Shown: positions 1 through 5,071 of the stretch, in pieces
Layout: each line of letters starts with the position of its first letter
Numbering within the stretch: the stretch's first letter is position 1
NCBI GenBank assembly: GCA_949346185.1
Contig: CASGVX010000171.1
Span: 1 to 5,071, forward strand
Reading direction: 5' to 3'
DNA: 5,071 nucleotides
DNA from: an uncultured Lachnospiraceae bacterium
GTDB lineage: Bacteria > Bacillota > Clostridia > Lachnospirales > Lachnospiraceae
The notes under the pieces: model-generated
Databases searched by the model: none
What the model was told of the DNA's origin: nothing
What the model saw: the letters and a program-made list of their open reading frames with translations, nothing else
Translations under genes and position numbers: made by a program

Positions 1-30
1 CCCTTCCCCCTTCCCCCTTCCCCCTTCCCT
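1..30. repeat. 7-bp tandem repeat (TTCCCCC), about four copies, reaching the left edge
   Basis: The unit TTCCCCC is repeated in perfect register: TT pairs at positions 4, 11, 18 and 25 are separated by runs of five C. The partial units at the ends suggest the array may continue to the left of the window. On the minus strand it reads as five G-runs (3, 5, 5, 5 and 3 G) separated by AA, which fits the generic four-run G-quadruplex pattern. It sits downstream of the leftward promoter proposed at 79-107, so it could lie in the 5' leader of a leftward transcript. No function is assigned. Seven-bp arrays are prone to copy-number change. Confidence 0.9.
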
Positions 31-45
31 CGCTGATCCGAACAG

Positions 46-64
46 GGTCTATCGTCAATAAACC
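46..64. promoter_or_regulatory. tetO-like operator, copy 1 (imperfect palindrome)
   Basis: GGTCTAT-CGTCA-ATAAACC is a 19-bp inverted repeat with one mismatch between its 7-bp arms. It shares the core TCTATC(G/A)TCAATA with the copy at 79-97, and their centres are 33 bp apart, close to three helical turns. Two related dyads spaced in phase are typical of repressor operators. If the leftward promoter at 79-107 is real, this copy lies just downstream of its transcription start, a roadblock position. Confidence 0.55.
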
Positions 65-78
65 ATGTCCATGCAATT

Positions 79-97
79 AGTCTATCATCAATAGACT
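79..97. promoter_or_regulatory. tetO-like operator, copy 2 (perfect palindrome)
   Basis: AGTCTAT-CATCA-ATAGACT has perfect 7-bp arms around a 5-bp centre. Compared by eye with the Tn10 tetO1 operator (ACTCTATCATTGATAGAGT, from memory), 15 of 19 positions match, including the TCTATCAT half. This suggests a TetR-family repressor site, although the flanking G/C positions that help set specificity differ, so TetR itself is not implied. The site covers the -10 hexamer and most of the spacer of the leftward promoter at 79-107, where binding would block RNA polymerase. An RNA hairpin is possible, but no U-tract follows on either strand, so a terminator is unlikely. Confidence 0.6.
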
Positions 98-107
98 CCC
101 CTGTCAA
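79..107 (-). promoter_or_regulatory. Putative leftward sigma-A promoter overlapped by the tetO-like operator
   Basis: On the minus strand a perfect -35 TTGACA (plus positions 102-107) is followed by a 17-bp spacer and a -10 TAGACT (plus 79-84, four of six matches to TATAAT). The predicted start is near position 72, and transcription would run off the left edge. The -35 lies in an 11-base sequence, TGCTCTTGACA, that also occurs at the promoter of the secreted-protein gene. This suggests a divergent gene to the left that is repressed through the two palindromes. That gene is outside the window. Confidence 0.5.
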
Positions 108-115
108 GAGCAATC

Positions 116-154
116 TTAAATTATAACAGGAATATCTTAAACAAACCTTAAACA
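116..154. promoter_or_regulatory. Phased TTAAA direct repeats, putative response-regulator box
   Basis: TTAAACA occurs at 137-143 and 148-154, an 11-bp period. A related TTAAATT lies at 116-122, 21 bp upstream of the first. The pair ends 9 bp before the -35 hexamer at 164. OmpR-family regulators characteristically bind tandem direct repeats about 10-11 bp apart on one DNA face just upstream of or overlapping the -35, so autoregulation by the VanR-like protein encoded downstream is the simplest reading. The repeats and spacing are seen directly; the identity of the binding protein is inferred. The region is AT-rich, which raises the chance of coincidental TTAAA matches. Confidence 0.45.
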
Positions 155-163
155 TTTCCCCCA

Positions 164-192
164 TTGAATTTTAATAAAGAAATCTCTACAAT
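164..192 (+). promoter_or_regulatory. Promoter of the two-component operon
   Basis: TTGAAT (164-169) and TACAAT (187-192) are separated by exactly 17 bp, giving four of six and five of six consensus matches for a sigma-A promoter. Transcription should start near 199, leaving a leader of about 66 bases before the regulator's ATG. An 11-bp dyad, ACTTC-G-GAAGT (202-212), lies right at the predicted start. The leader is too short for a known riboswitch and shows no terminator. Confidence 0.65.
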
Positions 193-265
193 GAAATTAT
201 CACTTCGGAAGTTAAATATAAAATAACCTCAAAAAATTTATCGATAAAAAAATTGGAGGATTGGA

Positions 266-988
266 ATGTATCAAATATTAATATGCGATGACGAGAAAGA
301 CATTGTATCCGCTTTGGAAATCTACTTAACATCAGAGGGGTATGGGATTCACAAGGCCTGCAATGGAAAGGAAGCATTGAAAATCATAGAGGAGAGGGAA
401 ATCCATCTGGTACTCATGGATATCATGATGCCAGTGATGGACGGAATGGAGGCGATGGTAAAAATCCGGGAGCGCAGCAACGTGCCCGTGATTCTTCTCA
501 CCGCCAAGAGCGAGGATATGGATAAGGTGCTGGGGCTGACTGTGGGGGCAGACGACTACATCACCAAGCCATTCAATCCCGTGGAACTGCAGGCGAGAGT
601 GAAATCCCAGCTGCGCCGCTATATGCAGCTGGGAAGCGGTCAGGCGCTGGAACAGCCCGACACGCTTACCATCGGGGGAATCTCTATGGACGACAAAGCC
701 AAGGAGGTCACCTTAGATGGGGAGCCCGCCGCTCTGACCAAGATGGAGTATGAAATCCTGAAATTCTTCCTGCTGCACCCGGGCCAGGCTTTCACGCCAA
801 AAGAAATATACCAGAATGTCTGGCAGGAGGCTCCCATGGGCAATGAGAGCACCGTGGCCGTGCACATTCGCCACCTGCGGGAAAAATTAGAATACGACCC
901 CGCCAATCCCCGCTACCTGAAAGCGGTATGGGGCAGGGGCTACAAAATGGAAGGGCAGATGAAAGAAACTATTTACGGCAACGAATGA
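266..988 (+). CDS. OmpR/VanR-family DNA-binding response regulator
   Basis: This 240-residue cytoplasmic transcription factor is the output half of a two-component system. Residues 1-120 form a receiver domain: acidic pocket Asp8-Asp9, phosphoacceptor Asp52 (in LVLMDIMMPVMDG), Thr79, Tyr98 and Lys101 of the KPF motif. Residues about 132-230 form a winged-helix OmpR/PhoB-type DNA-binding domain with the recognition-helix segment NESTVAVHIRHLREKL and the terminal wing motif VWGRGYKM. The length is normal for the family. The start is supported by GGAGGA at 255-260, 5 bases before the ATG. The sequence resembles the VanR group, but no vancomycin-resistance genes are visible, so a resistance role is not implied. 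Its partner kinase begins 54 bp downstream. TTAAACA direct repeats upstream of the promoter suggest autoregulation. Family assignment is very secure; the target genes are unknown. Confidence 0.96.
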   Translation: MYQILICDDEKDIVSALEIYLTSEGYGIHKACNGKEALKIIEEREIHLVLMDIMMPVMDGMEAMVKIRERSNVPVILLTAKSEDMDKVLGLTVGADDYITKPFNPVELQARVKSQLRRYMQLGSGQALEQPDTLTIGGISMDDKAKEVTLDGEPAALTKMEYEILKFFLLHPGQAFTPKEIYQNVWQEAPMGNESTVAVHIRHLREKLEYDPANPRYLKAVWGRGYKMEGQMKETIYGNE

Positions 989-1050
989 AAACACTTTTGA
1001 GGGGCAACTTGCTAACTGTTTTTATGAACGAGAGGGAACACTATGAATAG
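985..1050 (+). CDS. Possible 21-codon bridging leader ORF between regulator and kinase
   Basis: An ATG at 985 overlaps the regulator's TGA stop as ATGA. It opens a 21-residue frame beginning MKTLLRGNLL and ending EREHYE, whose TAG (1048-1050) lies just inside the kinase gene, whose ATG is at 1043. Start and stop therefore overlap both neighbours, the geometry expected for translational coupling. No Shine-Dalgarno sequence precedes 985. A GAGGGG at 999-1004, however, sits 4 bases before an in-frame TTG at 1009, which would give a 13-residue version. The peptide resembles nothing recognised. It may be chance, since the kinase has its own purine-rich site. A coupling leader or a non-functional frame are both possible. 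Confidence 0.25.
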   Translation: MKTLLRGNLLTVFMNEREHYE

Positions 1051-3586
1051 ATACAAAACTGACATGAAAAATCGCATCGCCGCAGTGGCGCTGGCAATCA
1101 TCTTCGGCGCACTGGCGGCAGCCAGCGGGCTGGCAGCGGCATTTACCGCCAAGATGGGGCTGTACACCAAGCCCTTAGACAAGGTAATAAAAGAAAAGCA
1201 GAAAAACGTGCAGGAAATGACTTCCATAAAGATATTCAAGCACCGAAAGGACATCAAGGCGAATGAATGGCTCCTGACGCAATCAAATATAGAATACGGC
1301 ATTATTCGGGCAGAGAATCTGAAAAACAAGAATCTAGAAGACCGGGCAACATACTGGGACTACCACTTCCAGCACGCAACGCCATCGAAGTATTCCTATG
1401 TATCCCAGCGCATGCGCGATGGAGACGCATTTAAATACACGAATCGGCTGCTGCCCAGCCTGACCGGATATGGCGTGCAGCAGATGAATTCAGCTGACGA
1501 CGCACTATCCATCTCTTCTGGCGTTATCCCCATCAGGCAGCTAAGCTACTGCTCAGATAATGGCATCTTTTATTTTTCCACAGATAGCAACAGCTATCCC
1601 GTAACCACCATCGGCATCGACAGCACTCAGGCAAAGCCTACGGATGACATGCTCATCCGCAAGAAAGACAAAATAGAGATTCCGGAAGAATTTTACCCCG
1701 GAGAATGCGCTATCGAACCCAATCAGGGAAATAGCATGGCATATTTCCGCTTGGATGACACCACAAAGGAATATGTATCCGTCACGGGAAATTATCAAAA
1801 TCTGGATACCAGCAAGTATCGCAGTTGGACGATACTAGGTATGGATACCTTTTCCACCAATGGCTCTGCCATTAAGAATATCAAGACTGCCGACTTATTG
1901 CCAAAAAACAGCGGAAACATCTCCATCTCCCTGATTTCCCCCGACGAAATCTATCATTATGTCACTGAGCCGGATGATATCACGAACTATGCAGAGGATA
2001 ACAACGCCATATGCATGGCAGAATACACTCTGGAAAGAGAAAAGAGGGACGAAAACGCATACTGGGTCGTTTCCGAGGTAAAGCCGAAGGAGAAATGGGT
2101 GACGCAGGATGACTTGATTGCAAGGCAGCACAAGGTATTGACAACCCTTCACAAGTACCGATATCTGAATCTGGCTACCGCTATCACCTCATCGATCATA
2201 ACGCTGTTGGCGGCAGTATTTTGCATATACAGCGCAGGATACCGGCAGGTTCGAGAAAATGATGACCGGGACTTCTGCGGCAAGAGGCGCAACGTGCTGC
2301 TGACATGGCGGCAGAAGATTCCGCTGGAACTATACGTGATTGCCACCTTGTTCATATTTTTCACCCTAGCCGACCGCATCATGTCGGCACTGGAATCTCT
2401 GTTCACGGGAAGCATATCTGGCTGGATGGCCATAGCCATCACAGAATGCTACATCATCCTGACTCTGGGCTGGGGACTGATGTTCTGCATGAACATCGCC
2501 CACCGGGTACATGGGAGGATTCTGGGGAAATACGCCCTCTACCACTGGTTTTGGAGCAAGGCGAAGCAAGCGGCCGACGCAGCACGGCAGCATACCTCCC
2601 TCCTTTTCAAAGGGGCAATGATTCTAGCAGCTATTAATTTTATGGAATTTGTAATCATTGTATTCTCCTGGGGGGGCAGTTCTGCCTTTACTTTCCTGTT
2701 CTACTGGGGCTGGCTCAAGATTGCAGAATTTGTTCTCACAGCCATTGCCCTCATGCAATTGAAAACCTTGCAAAAAGGCAGCGAGGACTTAGCAGAGGGC
2801 AATCTCTCCCAACAGATGGACACTGGGAAAATGTTCTGGGAATTTAAGAAGCATGGAGAAAATTTGAACAAAATCCATCAGGGCATGTCCATTGCACTGG
2901 AGGGGCGCATGAAGAGCGAACGGTTTAAGACGGAACTGATTACCAACGTGTCCCACGACATCAAAACCCCCCTCACATCCATTATCAACTATGTGGATTT
3001 ATTACAGAATGAGGGGCTGAACGACGAGGAGCAGGCACAATATCTGGATGTGCTGGACCGGCAATCCCAGCGGCTGAAAAAACTAATCGAGGATCTCATC
3101 GAGGCCTCCAAGGCCTCCACTGGAAACCTCTCCGTCTGTCTGGAGCCCTGCGATATCGACATCCTCCTCACCCAGACAATGGGGGAATTTCAGGAAAAGC
3201 TATCCGCATCATCCCTAGAGCTGATTACCAGCGGCACCGGCAAGAATATTCAAATCCAGGCAGACAACCGACATCTATGGCGCATATTTGACAACCTGAT
3301 GAACAATATCTGCAAATACGCCCAGCCTGGAACACGGGTATATATTAGCCAGGAACTATCCGGAAACCATGTGTCCATCATCTTCCGGAACACTTCAAAA
3401 GAACCGCTGAACATCTCTGTAGAGGAACTGATGGAGCGGTTCGTGCGGGGAGACAGTTCCCGCAATACCGAGGGGAACGGATTGGGGCTGTCCATTGCCA
3501 GAAGCCTCACCGAACTCATGGGAGGCAGCTTCCAGATAGCTGTTGACGGCGATCTATTTAAGGTAATTGTGAGGTTCTCACTGTAA
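1043..3586 (+). CDS. Large polytopic sensor histidine kinase (VanS-like catalytic core)
   Basis: This 847-residue membrane kinase is the predicted partner of the upstream regulator. By eye: membrane span 1 at about 11-35; a large extracytoplasmic region at about 36-374 of no recognised family, with Cys170, Cys222 and Cys324; then five more probable spans at about 376-400, 428-447, 461-485, 521-543 and 549-571. A HAMP-like linker (about 572-625) leads to the dimerisation and phosphotransfer domain with H-box ITNVSHDIKTPL (phosphoacceptor His638), and an HATPase domain with N-box DNLMNN (751, 755), F-box ERFVRGD (799-804) and G2 box GNGLGLS (811-817). A classical DxGxG G1 box is absent: RNTSKEP stands there, which I recall as usual for this Firmicutes subgroup. 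The sensor part is far larger than in a typical two-span VanS. The start is supported by GAGAGGGA at 1030-1037 and an in-frame stop at 1025-1027. The ligand is unknown. Confidence 0.93.
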   Translation: MNRYKTDMKNRIAAVALAIIFGALAAASGLAAAFTAKMGLYTKPLDKVIKEKQKNVQEMTSIKIFKHRKDIKANEWLLTQSNIEYGIIRAENLKNKNLEDRATYWDYHFQHATPSKYSYVSQRMRDGDAFKYTNRLLPSLTGYGVQQMNSADDALSISSGVIPIRQLSYCSDNGIFYFSTDSNSYPVTTIGIDSTQAKPTDDMLIRKKDKIEIPEEFYPGECAIEPNQGNSMAYFRLDDTTKEYVSVTGNYQNLDTSKYRSWTILGMDTFSTNGSAIKNIKTADLLPKNSGNISISLISPDEIYHYVTEPDDITNYAEDNNAICMAEYTLEREKRDENAYWVVSEVKPKEKWVTQDDLIARQHKVLTTLHKYRYLNLATAITSSIITLLAAVFCIYSAGYRQVRENDDRDFCGKRRNVLLTWRQKIPLELYVIATLFIFFTLADRIMSALESLFTGSISGWMAIAITECYIILTLGWGLMFCMNIAHRVHGRILGKYALYHWFWSKAKQAADAARQHTSLLFKGAMILAAINFMEFVIIVFSWGGSSAFTFLFYWGWLKIAEFVLTAIALMQLKTLQKGSEDLAEGNLSQQMDTGKMFWEFKKHGENLNKIHQGMSIALEGRMKSERFKTELITNVSHDIKTPLTSIINYVDLLQNEGLNDEEQAQYLDVLDRQSQRLKKLIEDLIEASKASTGNLSVCLEPCDIDILLTQTMGEFQEKLSASSLELITSGTGKNIQIQADNRHLWRIFDNLMNNICKYAQPGTRVYISQELSGNHVSIIFRNTSKEPLNISVEELMERFVRGDSSRNTEGNGLGLSIARSLTELMGGSFQIAVDGDLFKVIVRFSL

Positions 3587-3601
3587 ATTCATAATATTCC
3601 A

Positions 3602-3639
3602 AAAGCCCTGCCAGCGTTCATTCCGGCGGGGCTTTCTTA
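3602..3639 (+). terminator. Rho-independent terminator of the two-component operon
   Basis: AAAGCCCTGCC (3602-3612) pairs with GGCGGGGCTTT (3625-3635) as an 11-bp stem with one U-G wobble and a 12-base loop. The T-rich run TTTCTT follows at the base of the stem. It begins 16 bases after the kinase stop codon, so it closes the regulator-kinase transcript and separates it from the secreted-protein gene. The four As at 3601-3604 give only a weak U-tract on the minus strand, so it is probably one-directional. Confidence 0.88.
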
Positions 3640-3682
3640 ACATTATATTCATACATATGATGGCTCGAACCCCTTTCTGCTC

Positions 3683-3711
3683 TTGACAAATGGACATTAA
3701 CGTGAAACAAT
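3683..3711 (+). promoter_or_regulatory. Promoter of the secreted repeat-protein gene
   Basis: A perfect -35 TTGACA (3683-3688) is followed by a 17-bp spacer and AACAAT (3706-3711, four of six matches). The start would be near 3718, about 47 bases before the ATG. The preceding bases make an 11-mer, TGCTCTTGACA, shared with the leftward promoter at 79-107. The short leader has one weak 5-bp hairpin (GCAAT 3723-3727 with ATTGC 3737-3741) and no room for a riboswitch. No clear TTAAACA direct repeat was found, so control by the neighbouring two-component system is not supported by the sequence. Confidence 0.55.
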
Positions 3712-3764
3712 ATGAATTTAAGGCAATGCTTTCTTTATTGCAACAATTTATATGGAGGTAAAAT

Positions 3765-5071
3765 ATGAAGTTAAAAATTAAGAAGTTGAAATGGCTGCCC
3801 ATATTGGCGCTGGTTCTGACTCTGACTGCAGGATTGCTGCCAGCCAAAGTACAGTCAGCAGGCATCACTGGCAGCGTAGCCACGAACCGTGCCGCAGACA
3901 CCTTCACCTTTAAGGTTTCCGGACTGGAGGCATCCACCCAGAAGACGTTGACCCTGCAGATTAAGAATGCGGCAGGCAAAGTAGTTTACACCGAGGAAAA
4001 TATCGCCCCGACAGAAGATCAGATTAGCAATGGCACATATACGGGCACGATTTCCCATGACAAATTTAATACCTATGCATATGACACCTACACCGTCCTC
4101 GTCACGGTGGACGGCACCACTTATACTTTGGGCAAATGCGATTTCACCATTCACCAGAACAAAGTGGATTTGTCCATCAGCGGAAACGCAGGAAATGCCA
4201 ACCGCACCATTTATGTCAACTCCACAGAAGGCGCAGGCGGCGTCATCGTGCCGGGCAGCAACAACAAAGTTGCCGTGATGGCGTGGCGGAAAGGCCATTC
4301 CGAGGCTGGCGCCAAGCAGTTGGGAACAGACAAAAACATCTCCGGAAAGGGTTTCAACTGGTCTGCCAATGTGACCGCTGCCGGAAAGGGATACGGGCTT
4401 TGGAATGCGAAATTGGTACTGAAAAATAGCCATGTCAGTGCAAGAACCCTGGCAACTGCCACCTATAACATCACTCCGACTTCCACTTCCTTTTCCAGCA
4501 AGAAGACCAATTCTCTGGAAAAGAAGAAATCCTTTCAAATCAATTTGGCAGGATTGAAGAACGCCTACGGCATCAAGAGCGTATCCTTCCAAATATACAA
4601 CGAAGCGGGAAAAAAGGCGTACACTGCCAAGGCAAAGAAAAAATCCAGCACTTACACCGCCACCGTCTCCCTGAAAAGCCTGAAATACAAACTGCAGAAC
4701 TATTCTATCAAGGCAGTGATCGCTGACAGCGCAGGACAGAAAATGACCCTGAATACCACCACTTCCGTAAACGAACAGGCAATCGGGGGCAAGCTGACCA
4801 TTACCAAGAAGAAGAATGCCACCACGATATTCAAACTTACCGGAGCCTACATCCCCGGCAATATCAAAAAAATCCAATATGTCCTATACAAGCGGAACGG
4901 ATCCTCTAAGAAAAAAATAGGTACATACAAGGGAAAAGCGGCTGGTAAGAAATACACATCCACCGCTAAAAACAAGGAAAAAGGCAAATACACCGTCTAT
5001 GCTTACGGTTACACAACCTGGGGAAAAAAGATTCTCATGACAAGCCGCAACTACTCCCTCTCCAAGAAAAA
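3765..5071 (+). CDS. Secreted lysine-rich beta-repeat protein, GBS-Bsp-like (3' truncated by window)
   Basis: The frame is open for 435 codons and runs off the right edge, so the C-terminus is missing. The start is supported by GGAGG at 3754-3758, 6 bases before the ATG. Residues 1-32 form a signal peptide: basic MKLKIKKLKW, a hydrophobic core ILALVLTLTAGLL, and a likely cleavage site near VQSA (29-32). The mature part looks like four beta-sandwich units of about 95-105 residues (about 33-130, 131-236, 238-338, 340-432). Each tends to end in a G-x-Y-x-V-like strand pattern, clearest in KGKYTVYAYGYTTWGKK near 406-422. This resembles GBS-Bsp-like repeats of secreted Firmicutes proteins, often linked to cell-wall hydrolases. 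Units 3 and 4 are very lysine-rich, suggesting binding to anionic wall polymers (inference). An unseen C-terminal catalytic domain is possible. Secretion is secure; the repeat family is moderately so. Confidence 0.85.
   Translation, partial: MKLKIKKLKWLPILALVLTLTAGLLPAKVQSAGITGSVATNRAADTFTFKVSGLEASTQKTLTLQIKNAAGKVVYTEENIAPTEDQISNGTYTGTISHDKFNTYAYDTYTVLVTVDGTTYTLGKCDFTIHQNKVDLSISGNAGNANRTIYVNSTEGAGGVIVPGSNNKVAVMAWRKGHSEAGAKQLGTDKNISGKGFNWSANVTAAGKGYGLWNAKLVLKNSHVSARTLATATYNITPTSTSFSSKKTNSLEKKKSFQINLAGLKNAYGIKSVSFQIYNEAGKKAYTAKAKKKSSTYTATVSLKSLKYKLQNYSIKAVIADSAGQKMTLNTTTSVNEQAIGGKLTITKKKNATTIFKLTGAYIPGNIKKIQYVLYKRNGSSKKKIGTYKGKAAGKKYTSTAKNKEKGKYTVYAYGYTTWGKKILMTSRNYSLSKK

Noticed and set aside
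1..36. Possible C-terminus of an upstream rightward gene ending at the TGA at 34-36
   Set aside because: All three plus frames are open across the heptad repeat, so openness is uninformative, and the encoded Pro/Phe/Leu/Ser string is only repeat sequence.
65..94. Nine-codon frame starting at the ATG at 65
   Set aside because: It has no Shine-Dalgarno sequence and overlaps the operator; it is most likely chance.
2305..2637. 110-codon plus-strand frame inside the kinase gene
   Set aside because: It is an out-of-frame shadow of the kinase membrane region; its translation is rich in His, Pro and Arg with no domain.
266..3586. Vancomycin-resistance (vanRS) operon
   Set aside because: The regulator and kinase core resemble VanR/VanS, but the kinase sensor architecture is quite different and no vanH, ligase or dipeptidase gene is present; the downstream gene is a secreted repeat protein.
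3657..3686. Nine-codon frame beginning ATGATG before the secreted-protein gene
   Set aside because: It has no ribosome binding site and lies upstream of the predicted transcription start, overlapping the -35 hexamer.
3578..3979. 133-codon minus-strand frame across the kinase end and the next gene's start
   Set aside because: It covers the terminator, a promoter and the signal-peptide coding region of the plus-strand gene; the translation has no recognisable domain.
4030..4429. Two overlapping plus-strand frames inside the secreted-protein gene
   Set aside because: They are out-of-frame shadows with low-complexity Gln/Arg and Pro/Ser composition and no supporting start signal.
3855..4877. 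340-codon open frame on the minus strand
   Set aside because: It lies wholly opposite the plus-strand secreted-protein gene, which has a ribosome binding site, signal peptide and repeat structure. The minus-strand product shows no family motif, and no promoter or ribosome binding site was recognised for it.

Overview
The window looks like chromosomal DNA from a low-to-mid GC Gram-positive anaerobe of the Clostridia, most plausibly the Lachnospiraceae. This is inferred from the strong GGAGG-type ribosome binding sites, sigma-A-type promoters, a VanR/VanS-like two-component pair with a very large multi-membrane-span sensor, and a secreted protein resembling GBS-Bsp-like repeat proteins. No species can be named from the sequence alone.

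Layout. Positions 1-265 hold no convincing gene but are dense in regulatory sequence. A 7-bp tandem repeat (G-rich on the minus strand) touches the left edge. Two copies of a 19-bp tetO-like palindrome lie 33 bp apart, and the second overlaps a good leftward promoter. These are followed by phased TTAAA direct repeats and a near-consensus rightward promoter. Positions 266-988 encode an OmpR/VanR-family response regulator, and 1043-3586 encode its 847-residue membrane histidine kinase. A 21-codon overlapping reading frame bridges the two. A clear intrinsic terminator at 3602-3639 ends this operon. A separate promoter at 3683-3711 drives a secreted, lysine-rich beta-repeat protein that starts at 3765 and runs off the right edge after 435 codons.

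How the parts may work together. The kinase should sense something outside the membrane through its roughly 340-residue external region and phosphorylate Asp52 of the regulator. The regulator probably binds the TTAAACA direct repeats just upstream of its own promoter (autoregulation; inference). The secreted protein is a separate transcription unit and may be a wall-associated partner or target, but no clear copy of the putative regulator box was found in its promoter. The tetO-like operators most likely belong to a divergent gene beyond the left edge, possibly a TetR-family repressor or its target.

No wholly new system is evident. The most useful leads are the double operator with its leftward promoter, the unclassified sensor region, the bridging mini-ORF, and the truncated secreted repeat protein.
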